Assembly: GCA_002726205.1 (NCBI GenBank)
Contig: PBSL01000043.1
Coordinates: 1 to 64,000 of the forward strand
Direction of reading: 5' to 3'
Length of the DNA stretch: 64,000 bases
From: Planctomycetaceae bacterium
GTDB taxonomy: Bacteria; Planctomycetota; Planctomycetia; Planctomycetales; Planctomycetaceae
The stretch's first letter is position 1, and every line of letters begins with the position of its first letter. A program made the position numbers and the translations under genes. The notes below the pieces were generated by a model. That model made no database searches. It had not been told where the DNA came from and saw only the letters and a program-made list of their open reading frames with translations. Shown here one piece after another: positions 56,926 through 64,000 of the stretch.

Positions 56926-59133
56926 ATGTCCACCATGGTCCCCTGCCCGACGGCCTCCCGGTCCCGTCACGCCACGGCGTTCACGGTGGCGCTGCTGCTG
57001 TCACTGCCGGCATCTCTCTGGGCAACCGAACCAACCTGGTGGGCCTTCCGGCCCCTGCAACGCCCGGCCGTCCCGCTGATTGACGGTCCTGCATCAAGTG
57101 ATGTCCTGACACCGATCGACGCATTCCTGCTCGAATCGCTCGGGGCCGACCAGCAACGGTTTTCCCCACTGGCATCTCGCCGCACCCGCTTGCGGCGGGC
57201 GGCACTCGATTTGCTGGGGCTGCCGCCGTCGGAGTCCCTGCGGAACTGGGCCGGGACGTCATCACGGGGGACCGCGTGGCACCTGGTCGTCGATCGACTG
57301 CTCGCCGATCCTCACTACGGTGAAACCTGGGGACGGAACTGGCTGGACCTGGTCCGTTACGCCGAAACCGACGGGTTCAAGACCGACGCGGTTCGACCCC
57401 GGGCCTACTTCTACCGCGACTACGTCATCCGGGCCTTCAACGAAGATCGACCCTACGACCGCTTCGTCCAGGAACAACTTGCCGGAGACGAGCTGTTTCC
57501 CGAGGATCGGCAAGCGATCATCGCCACCGGTTTCAACAGGATGTGGCCCGACGAAAGCAACGCGTCAAACATCCTGCTTGCCCGCCAGGACGCTCTCAAC
57601 GACCTGACGGCCAACGTCGGCAACGTGTTCCTCGGGCTGTCGATAGGCTGTGCCCAGTGTCATGACCACAAGTTCGACCCGATTCCCCAGGCCGACTTCT
57701 ACCGGTTGCAGGCCTACTTCGCCGGGATCGTGCTGACCGGGTCGGTGCCGATCGGGTCGCCCGGGGAACTCCGCGTCTACCAGCAACAGATGGCCCGCTG
57801 GTTGTCGCAAACGCGCCCCCTGCGAGAGCAGCTCAGAAAACTCGAACAGCCGGCCCGCGAAAAGGCCTTCCGGCTCAAACGGCTGAAGTTCCCTCGATCC
57901 GTGCTCGACGCCGTCGACACTCCGGCCGAGGAACGATCGACCCGTCAGCACCAGCTCGCGTTCTGGACCGAACGGCAGCTGCCTGTGGATGAAAAGAAAC
58001 TGCTGGCCCAACTCGACGAGGCACAGCAGCGACGTCGATCGCAGCTGAAGCAGCAACTGGCCCTGTTGGCCGCGAGCCGGCCGAAGCCACCGCAGCAACT
58101 CGAGGCAATGGCGACCCTGGAAGCCCCCTCGGGACCACCTCCGACCTACGTCCTCGCCGGTGGCAACCACGAGGTCCCACTCAACGAGGTTTCGCCCGGC
58201 CCGCTGTCGGTCCTGGCCGACACGACAGCGGTCCCCGTGACGGCAACCGTGCCACGACCGGGAAGTTCCGGCCGTCGCGCCGCCCTGGCGCGCTGGTTGA
58301 CGTCACCCGATCACCCGCTGGTTGCCCGCGTGATGGTCAACCGGATCTGGCAGGGACATTTCGGCACGGGGCTGGTCGAAAACACCAACGACCTTGGTCG
58401 GCAGACGGCCCCGCCCCGTCATCCACGGTTGCTCGACTGGCTGGCCTCGGAGTTCATCAGCAGTGGCTGGAGCATCAAGCACATGCACCGGCTGATCATG
58501 ACATCGCATGCCTACCTGCAGTCCGGCCGGCAACGGCAGGAACAAGACGCCATCGACCCCCGGCCCTACTCGTACTTTCCCCGGCGGCGATTGACATCCG
58601 AACGAATCCGTGACGCGATGCTGGCCGCCTCCGGACAACTCGACACCCGCATGTTCGGCCAGCCCGTCCGACCGCCCCTGCCTCCCAAGTTCGGTACCCG
58701 TTACACCTGGAAGGAAAGCCCGACGGCCGGCCAGCGTTCTCGACGCAGCATCTACATCCACGCCAAGCGGAACCTGCCCTACCCGCTGCTGAAAGTCTTC
58801 GACCAGCCCGACATGCACGAAAGTTGTGCGTGCCGTGCTGAAACGACCGTAGCGCCCCAGGCGCTGATGCTCCTCAACAGCGAACTCGTGCTGCATTTCG
58901 CCGGGGGCGTGGCCGATCGTATCCGGAGCGGATCCGGGTCATCGGATCCGACGACCGCCGTTCGCCGGGCCTGGCAACTGGTACTGGGCCGATTGCCCGC
59001 AGCCGGCGAGCTCAACGACGCGGTAACTTTTCTGACTGACCAGGGCCGGCTGGAGGCAGGATCAGCCGACCGGGCGCTGCTGGACCTGTGTCACGTGCTG
59101 CTCAACACCAACGAGTTCCTCTACATCGACTGA
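56926..59133 (+). CDS. DUF1549/DUF1553 protein without N-terminal cytochrome domain
   Basis: A 735-residue exported protein. The leader ends near residue 27. DUF1549 (about 45-255) contains CAQCHDHKFDPIP with CxxCH at 242-246. A helical linker with many Arg/Gln/Glu follows. DUF1553 (about 440-730) ends in LHFAGGVADRIRSG and LNTNEFLYID. Unlike the first such gene, it begins directly with DUF1549 and lacks the pair of cytochrome-c-like domains, so only one CxxCH remains. The start at 56926 (MSTMVP) could alternatively be the ATG nine bases on. The DUF1501 partner begins eight bases after its stop. Confidence 0.92.
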   Translation: MSTMVPCPTASRSRHATAFTVALLLSLPASLWATEPTWWAFRPLQRPAVPLIDGPASSDVLTPIDAFLLESLGADQQRFSPLASRRTRLRRAALDLLGLPPSESLRNWAGTSSRGTAWHLVVDRLLADPHYGETWGRNWLDLVRYAETDGFKTDAVRPRAYFYRDYVIRAFNEDRPYDRFVQEQLAGDELFPEDRQAIIATGFNRMWPDESNASNILLARQDALNDLTANVGNVFLGLSIGCAQCHDHKFDPIPQADFYRLQAYFAGIVLTGSVPIGSPGELRVYQQQMARWLSQTRPLREQLRKLEQPAREKAFRLKRLKFPRSVLDAVDTPAEERSTRQHQLAFWTERQLPVDEKKLLAQLDEAQQRRRSQLKQQLALLAASRPKPPQQLEAMATLEAPSGPPPTYVLAGGNHEVPLNEVSPGPLSVLADTTAVPVTATVPRPGSSGRRAALARWLTSPDHPLVARVMVNRIWQGHFGTGLVENTNDLGRQTAPPRHPRLLDWLASEFISSGWSIKHMHRLIMTSHAYLQSGRQRQEQDAIDPRPYSYFPRRRLTSERIRDAMLAASGQLDTRMFGQPVRPPLPPKFGTRYTWKESPTAGQRSRRSIYIHAKRNLPYPLLKVFDQPDMHESCACRAETTVAPQALMLLNSELVLHFAGGVADRIRSGSGSSDPTTAVRRAWQLVLGRLPAAGELNDAVTFLTDQGRLEAGSADRALLDLCHVLLNTNEFLYID

Positions 59134-59141
59134 ACGGAACC

Positions 59142-60578
59142 ATGCCTCGACCCGACCAACCTGCCGCGGTGGCGACACACCACGAACCGGCCGCTTCGCG
59201 TCGTGATTTTCTGGCGCGGTCCGGGGGAGGATTCGGTGCCCTGGCCCTGCAGGCTCTGCTGGCGGCCGAGGCTGACGGAGCCGAATCGATGGCGGCCCGA
59301 CCGTCGCACGTGGCCGAGCAGGCCCGTAGCGTCATCTTCCTGTTCATGGACGGTGGCCCCAGCCACATCGACACGTTCGATCCCAAGCCCGAGGTCAATC
59401 GGCTTGCCGGCCAGGCGTTGCCGGATTCGATCGAACGGGTCCTGACCCCGATGGGAGTCTCTGACAACCCCCTGCTGTCCAGCCGGCGAACCTGGCGCCG
59501 CTACGGCGAGAGTGGCCTGCCGGTTTCAAACTGGTACCCACACGTCGCCGGCCATGCCGACAAGTTGTGCGTGATCCGGTCCTGCCACGCCGACGGGCTC
59601 AACCATGTCGGCAGTGTCTGCCAGATGAACACCGGGAGCATCCTGGCAGGCCGCCCCAGCCTGGGGGCCTGGGTCGCCTACGGCCTGGGCAGTGAAAGCC
59701 AGAACCTGCCCGGGTTCGTGGTGCTGCTGGACAATGACCGCGAGCCTCCCGGCGGGACGCGGGTCTGGGGAACCGGTTTCATGCCAGCGACCTACCAGGG
59801 CACCCGCTTCCGCCAGGACGGCTCTCCGATCCTGTATCTCACCCCGCCCGAATCGGTGAGCGACAAGCGGCAACGGCGGAAACTCGACTTCCTCGCCCGA
59901 CTCAACCGCCACCACCTGGCCAGCCGTGCCGGCGACGATGAACTCGAGGCCCGCATCGCCGCCTACGAGCTCGCCTACCGCATGCAGTCGCACGCGCCCG
60001 AGGCCGTCGATATCAAACAGGAAACGGCCGCCACCCGGACCCTGTACGGACTCGACGACAAGACCACCGCCGCCTTCGGTCGCAACTGCCTGCTGGCTCG
60101 CCGACTCGTGGAACGGGGCGTCCGCTTCATCCAGCTGTATTCGGGATCCGGCAGCAAATGGGATGCTCACTCCAAGATCGAGCAGAACCACACCCTGCAC
60201 TGCCGCGAGTCCGATGTGCCGATCGCCGGACTGCTGACCGATCTCGAGCAAAGAGGATTGCTCGAGGAAACCCTGGTCATCTGGGGTGGCGAATTCGGGA
60301 GAACGCCGATGTCGGAGAAGGGTGACGGCCGTGACCACAATCCCTACGGGTTCACGATGTGGATGGCCGGTGCGGGTGTGCGAGGTGGCCACGTGGTGGG
60401 AGCAACCGACGATTTCGGGATGCATGCTGTCGAGGATCGGGCCCACGTGCACGACCTGCACGGCACGATCCTGCACCTGGCCGGACTCGACCACCAACGC
60501 CTGGTCTACACCGTGCAGGGACGTCCCGAACGGGCCACGCTCAACGAGGGCCGGGTGATCCGGGGCGTCCTGGCCTGA
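59142..60578 (+). CDS. DUF1501 family protein (Tat-type leader)
   Basis: A 478-residue DUF1501 protein. The twin-arginine-type leader SRRDFLARSGGGFGALALQ suggests Tat export. FMDGGPSHIDTFDPKPEV and GEFGRTPMSEKGDGRDHNP are standard for the family; the latter carries the candidate metal residues. It is clearly a paralogue of the gene at 3489, though the DHxP region differs. It is co-transcribed with the preceding DUF1549 gene. It ends 13 bp from the convergent Ig/DUF1549 gene. The reaction is unknown. Confidence 0.93.
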   Translation: MPRPDQPAAVATHHEPAASRRDFLARSGGGFGALALQALLAAEADGAESMAARPSHVAEQARSVIFLFMDGGPSHIDTFDPKPEVNRLAGQALPDSIERVLTPMGVSDNPLLSSRRTWRRYGESGLPVSNWYPHVAGHADKLCVIRSCHADGLNHVGSVCQMNTGSILAGRPSLGAWVAYGLGSESQNLPGFVVLLDNDREPPGGTRVWGTGFMPATYQGTRFRQDGSPILYLTPPESVSDKRQRRKLDFLARLNRHHLASRAGDDELEARIAAYELAYRMQSHAPEAVDIKQETAATRTLYGLDDKTTAAFGRNCLLARRLVERGVRFIQLYSGSGSKWDAHSKIEQNHTLHCRESDVPIAGLLTDLEQRGLLEETLVIWGGEFGRTPMSEKGDGRDHNPYGFTMWMAGAGVRGGHVVGATDDFGMHAVEDRAHVHDLHGTILHLAGLDHQRLVYTVQGRPERATLNEGRVIRGVLA

Positions 60579-60591
60579 ATGTCCGCCGCGG

Positions 60592-63066
60592 CTAGTGCCG
60601 CAGCAGGAACTCGTTGGAATTGATCAGCGCGTGCTGAATGTCGCGGAAGCCCTCGGCCCGGTCCTTGAAGCTCGCCACGTGCCCGGAGGACAGTTTGGCT
60701 TCCTTCGCCGTCGGCCGCCGTGACAACGTCGCCAGGAACAGCGTCTCGATGATCTCCGCCGAAGGACGATTTGCCGCCAGCAATCGACCCAGCCGACCCG
60801 TGGGAGCATCGAACCGGTTCAGGATGTCGGCGTTGTTGATCAGGTGCACGACCTGGTTGAGCGTCGGGGCCGTCTCGCGGGCACAATCGCAACGGACGTC
60901 CCGGATCGGCTTGGTGAAGGACTTGAGGAAGTTGTGATCAACGGCCCCCTCGGCCAATTGCACGGCACGGGTTCCCAGCGGGTAACCCGGAAACTTCTCG
61001 GGAACACCGGTGGCCATCGAGATCGAATCCAGAATCTGTTCGGCGGTCAGCATCTGGACCCGCGCGGCGGTGACGTAACGACGGGGATCGGCGGCGTGGC
61101 GGGACTGCTTGACCGACCGCCCCGCCAGACGATAGGCCTGCGAGATGGTGATCGAACGAATCACCGGCTTGAAACGATGGCCCTGTCTGGCGAATTCCGA
61201 CGCGAGGGCATCGAGCAACTTGGAATTCGACGGTGGGTTGCTCGCGCGAAAATCATCCACCGGCTCGACGATCCCCCGGCCGAAAATGTTCGACCAGATC
61301 CGGTTGACCGTCGATCGGGCGAACCAGCGATTGTCGGGACGAGCCAGCCAATCGGCCAGCTGGACCCGGACATCCCCACCGGTGACCTGCTTGGCCTCCT
61401 GCCCGAACGCCGTCGGCTTCATCACCTCACCGGTCGCCGCGTGCTTGACCTGGCCGTCCCGTCCCACGTAGACGGTTTCGCGGTCGAGGCCGAAGACGCG
61501 GCCCTTGAGTTTCACACGAGCGAAGAAGGCGGCCAGCCCGTAATAGTCGTCCTGGGTAATCGACTCGTAGGGATGGTTGTGACACTTGGCACACTGAATC
61601 CGCACGCCCAGGAACAGCTGCGCCATGGACTCGGCGGCCTCCTCGGGTGTTCGGGAAATGCGGAAGAAGTTCGCCGCGGGATTCTCGATCGTGTTTCCCA
61701 CGCTGGTCAACGTCTCGCGAGCCAGATCGGAAAACGAACGATCCTCGTCGAAAAACCGTACGAGGAACCGGTGCAGCTTGTGAACGCCTCGCTCGGTGAT
61801 CAACTCGCGGTTGCCTCGCATGATGTCGGCCCACTTCATCGCCCAGAACTCGGCGAACTCCCGTCGTTGCAACAGGCCATCGACAAGCTTGATGTGCTTC
61901 TGTGGATCCTTCGAATCCAGGTACGCCCGCGCCTCCTCGACGGTCGGCAACATGCCGAGGACGTCCAGGTAGACACGCCGGATGTAGACACCGTCGGAGG
62001 CCGTCGGTGCCGCCTTCAACTGCAACTGCCGTTGCTTGGAGAACACGAACCGGTCCACGTAGTTTTCCTCGGCCCGCTTCTCGGCGGTGAACGCCGGGTC
62101 CAGGCGAACATAGGTCAGGCGGACGCTGACCATCTCCCCGAGGTATCTCGACAGCACGGCCACCTCGGCCGTCTGCTGAAACTCGACCAGTCCGTCATCG
62201 CTGACCGACGAGGCCTCCGGATCACTGGTGGTGAAAACCGTCAGGTGCGTCACGTCGCGAACCGAGCCGTCGGCAAAATGGGCACGGGCAAGCAGTTGCA
62301 GTTGCGGCGACGATGTGTGCAGGGACCGTGTCCCCGGCAGGATCTCCAGTCGAGCCACCGTCCCGGGCTTGTCACCGACACGGGTTCCCTCGACGATCCA
62401 CTGCCTCAGCACGCCGTAGGCCGGTTCGGTGCCCCGGAACCGTCGTCCGCCCACGTGCGGCAGACGGTTGATGGCCTTCGTCAGTATCAGGCTCTCGTCA
62501 GGATTGCTCGGACTGGTTCGCCGCCCGAAGATCTCACGGGTCAGTGTCATCGCGTCCAGTTCCGGCTTGTACCCCCGCAGGCTCAGGCGGAAACCGTTTT
62601 TCCCCTGCGGCGAACCGTGGCAGGCTCCCTGGTTGCAGCCGCCCCGCGACAGCGCGGCCATCACCTCGGTGTGAAAATCCACCGGATGGGGCCGGCCGAA
62701 GTCCCTGACCTGCACCGTGACCGACTGTGTCCGCTCGCCAACGGTCACCTGCACGCGACTTTGCCCGTCGCCTCGCGGCGCAAGCCGACCATCGCCGGTC
62801 ACGGCCACGACGGCAGGATTCTCGACCCGGTAGGCAGCAACTCGAGAGAGATCTCCGATCCGCTCGTCCGGATAACGACCCAGGACCGACAGGCGGGCCC
62901 TCGCGCGACGCCCCACCAGGTCGATCTTGGCCGGTTGCACTTCCAACGACGCCGGTGCCACCACCACCGTCTTTTCCTCGGCCGAAACCCGCCCGGCAAC
63001 CATCGCCAGGACCAGGCCAATTCCACAGAGCATCCGCAGGCCATTCTCGACGTGCCTGTTTGTCAT
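60592..63066 (-). CDS. Ig-like DUF1549/DUF1553 protein
   Basis: An 824-residue exported protein. The leader ends near residue 29. An Ig-like (BIG2-type) beta-sandwich (about 38-120) is followed by a degenerate cytochrome-like segment with GGCNQGACHGSPQGKNGF. Here the CxxCH spacing is Cx4CH (144-150). A further beta domain follows, then DUF1549 (about 365-510, IQCAKCHNHPYES) and DUF1553 (about 560-820). The start at 63066 has an AGGAGAG site. It is the third such protein in the window and the most divergent. The partial secreted gene 72 bp upstream is likely in the same operon. Confidence 0.9.
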   Translation of the reverse strand: MTNRHVENGLRMLCGIGLVLAMVAGRVSAEEKTVVVAPASLEVQPAKIDLVGRRARARLSVLGRYPDERIGDLSRVAAYRVENPAVVAVTGDGRLAPRGDGQSRVQVTVGERTQSVTVQVRDFGRPHPVDFHTEVMAALSRGGCNQGACHGSPQGKNGFRLSLRGYKPELDAMTLTREIFGRRTSPSNPDESLILTKAINRLPHVGGRRFRGTEPAYGVLRQWIVEGTRVGDKPGTVARLEILPGTRSLHTSSPQLQLLARAHFADGSVRDVTHLTVFTTSDPEASSVSDDGLVEFQQTAEVAVLSRYLGEMVSVRLTYVRLDPAFTAEKRAEENYVDRFVFSKQRQLQLKAAPTASDGVYIRRVYLDVLGMLPTVEEARAYLDSKDPQKHIKLVDGLLQRREFAEFWAMKWADIMRGNRELITERGVHKLHRFLVRFFDEDRSFSDLARETLTSVGNTIENPAANFFRISRTPEEAAESMAQLFLGVRIQCAKCHNHPYESITQDDYYGLAAFFARVKLKGRVFGLDRETVYVGRDGQVKHAATGEVMKPTAFGQEAKQVTGGDVRVQLADWLARPDNRWFARSTVNRIWSNIFGRGIVEPVDDFRASNPPSNSKLLDALASEFARQGHRFKPVIRSITISQAYRLAGRSVKQSRHAADPRRYVTAARVQMLTAEQILDSISMATGVPEKFPGYPLGTRAVQLAEGAVDHNFLKSFTKPIRDVRCDCARETAPTLNQVVHLINNADILNRFDAPTGRLGRLLAANRPSAEIIETLFLATLSRRPTAKEAKLSSGHVASFKDRAEGFRDIQHALINSNEFLLRH

Positions 63067-63138
63067 CTCAGCGTCTCTCCTGTTGGCCATCACGTGTCGG
63101 CCGGGTTGTGTTCCGTTCCGATGCAATCCGGGATACCG

Positions 63139-64000
63139 TCACTTCTTCGCCGCCGTCACCACGACCTCGAAACCTTCGCCACCGGCCGACTCCTGGAACC
63201 GTTCGACACGGGCGATCCCCGAAAGCGACACCTTGTAGGTCCCGGGTTTCAGATCCGCCGCCGCCTTCAGCTTGATCTCGATCTCCTCGACGCCCTCGGG
63301 CACCGTCACCGTGCCGGGCATCTCCAGTCCCTTGACCTGGCCGATCGAGAGCATGACCGGGCCGTCGAAGGGGGCCAACCGGTTCGGTCGGAGCTTGACC
63401 CCGATCGCCGATCCCGCGGCCAGGCTGACCTGCTTGCGAACCGGACCCGGTCGAAAGGCAATCACGATTTCCAGGTCGAACGTCCTCGTCAGCGACAACT
63501 CGCGACCGTCCTGCACCACGGTTCCCGTCAGCGCCACGCGTTGCCGCTGTGTCTTGGTATTCACATATGACTGAAATTTCCCGGTGGCTACCGGTTTTTT
63601 GACGGTCGCCTCGTCGAACTCCGAGGAAACGCGGGGCTTGCGGAGGCGATCCTGTTCGAGTTCGCCGCCGCGGGCAACGAACCGGATCGGACTCTCAAAT
63701 CCCGCCACGCGGGTGGTTTTGACCTGGAAGCTCGTCGTCTGGTACCGCGGCAGGGTGACCAGCGGCTTGACGACTTCGAAGTCAAACGGCGAGGCGGGCA
63801 ACACGAGCAGAGCGATCCGCTCGGTCAGGCTCGGCGGCAACCGCCTCTGATCCTCGCGGAGTTCAAATGGCTCGCCGTGCGGTCCCTGGCCGGTCGGAAC
63901 CCGATCGATCAGGGGGCGCGTCGAGGCCAGCGCCGTGATCTCGGCATTCGACTTCAAGACCGCCTGGACCTGCAGCGTGTAGAAACCCGCTGGAGTCGAG
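63139..64000 (-). CDS. Secreted beta-sandwich protein, 5' end outside window
   Basis: The C-terminal part of a larger protein; 287 codons are visible and the frame stays open to the window edge (upstream residues read STPAGFYTLQVQAVLKSN). The composition is Val/Thr/Pro-rich with repeated extended strands, consistent with several Ig/FN3-like or PPC-type domains; it ends in EVVVTAAKK. It lies just upstream of an Ig/DUF1549 gene, which often has such a neighbour. The TTG at 63957 is not a real start. Function unknown. Confidence 0.7.
   Translation of the reverse strand, partial: STPAGFYTLQVQAVLKSNAEITALASTRPLIDRVPTGQGPHGEPFELREDQRRLPPSLTERIALLVLPASPFDFEVVKPLVTLPRYQTTSFQVKTTRVAGFESPIRFVARGGELEQDRLRKPRVSSEFDEATVKKPVATGKFQSYVNTKTQRQRVALTGTVVQDGRELSLTRTFDLEIVIAFRPGPVRKQVSLAAGSAIGVKLRPNRLAPFDGPVMLSIGQVKGLEMPGTVTVPEGVEEIEIKLKAAADLKPGTYKVSLSGIARVERFQESAGGEGFEVVVTAAKK

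Noticed and set aside
60844-63570. A 908-residue plus-strand open frame
   Set aside because: It is the antisense of the Ig/DUF1549 gene and its neighbour; the minus-strand protein has clear family motifs and a ribosome site.
63945-63957. Start codon of the terminal minus-strand gene
   Set aside because: The frame continues open to the window edge with beta-strand-like residues, so the TTG is internal.

Overview
This window looks like a chromosomal stretch from a GC-rich planctomycete (Planctomycetota). Four features point there. There are three DUF1549/DUF1553 'planctomycete cytochrome' proteins and two DUF1501 Tat-type proteins. Lys/Ala-rich histone-H1-like tails recur. A TPR protein carries RNA-polymerase alpha-CTD domains. 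Many secreted proteins have no recognised function. Coding density is high. I see no insertion sequence, integrase, CRISPR array, rRNA or prophage module, so this is core and lineage-specific chromosome, not an island. I cannot name a genus or species from the sequence alone.

0-5 kb: a lysine-rich small protein, then a DUF1549/DUF1553 protein with tandem cytochrome-c-like domains and its DUF1501 partner. 5-9.3 kb: two SpoU-type rRNA/tRNA methyltransferases (minus), divergent from aroA and rsmB (plus). 9.4-14.7 kb: an exported LRR protein, SurE, an ornithine-cyclodeaminase/mu-crystallin enzyme, and a minus-strand set RidA, FAD oxidoreductase, aldo/keto reductase. 14.8-20.4 kb: FloA, a small protein, an OleA-like condensing enzyme, and an overlapping pair of secreted hydrolase and LDH2-type dehydrogenase. 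20.4-23.8 kb: CDGSH protein, ThyX, bS21, a histone-H1-like protein and a beta-lactamase-fold hydrolase.

24-36 kb is the most unusual part. A BON-domain protein and a lipoprotein are followed by a 1035-residue TPR protein overlapping an ExbB/TolQ-type proton channel. Next comes a FlgI (flagellar P-ring)-like protein whose fold is interrupted by a HEAT/Cys4 insert, then smc. No other flagellar gene, and no ExbD/TolR, is present. 36-45.6 kb: a 603-nt gene-free region, a DNA-binding protein with a receiver-like domain, a strong terminator, and a six-gene operon (GT39, MoaC, ABC-2 permease, two CNNM proteins, a zinc-ribbon membrane protein). A Val/Thr/Tyr-repeat secreted protein follows.

45.7-55.3 kb: glutamine/glutamate genes (glnS, gltX, glnA and tRNA-Gln(UUG)) are interspersed with a stand-alone LigD-type phosphoesterase, two exported cyclophilins, and a pfkB / sulfotransferase / class IV aminotransferase operon. 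55.4-64 kb: the TPR-alphaCTD protein is divergent from a second DUF1549/DUF1553 + DUF1501 pair. That pair converges on a third, Ig-like DUF1549/DUF1553 protein and a partial secreted beta-sandwich protein that runs off the end. The best candidates for an undescribed system are the TPR/ExbB/FlgI-like envelope set and the sulfotransferase-aminotransferase pair.
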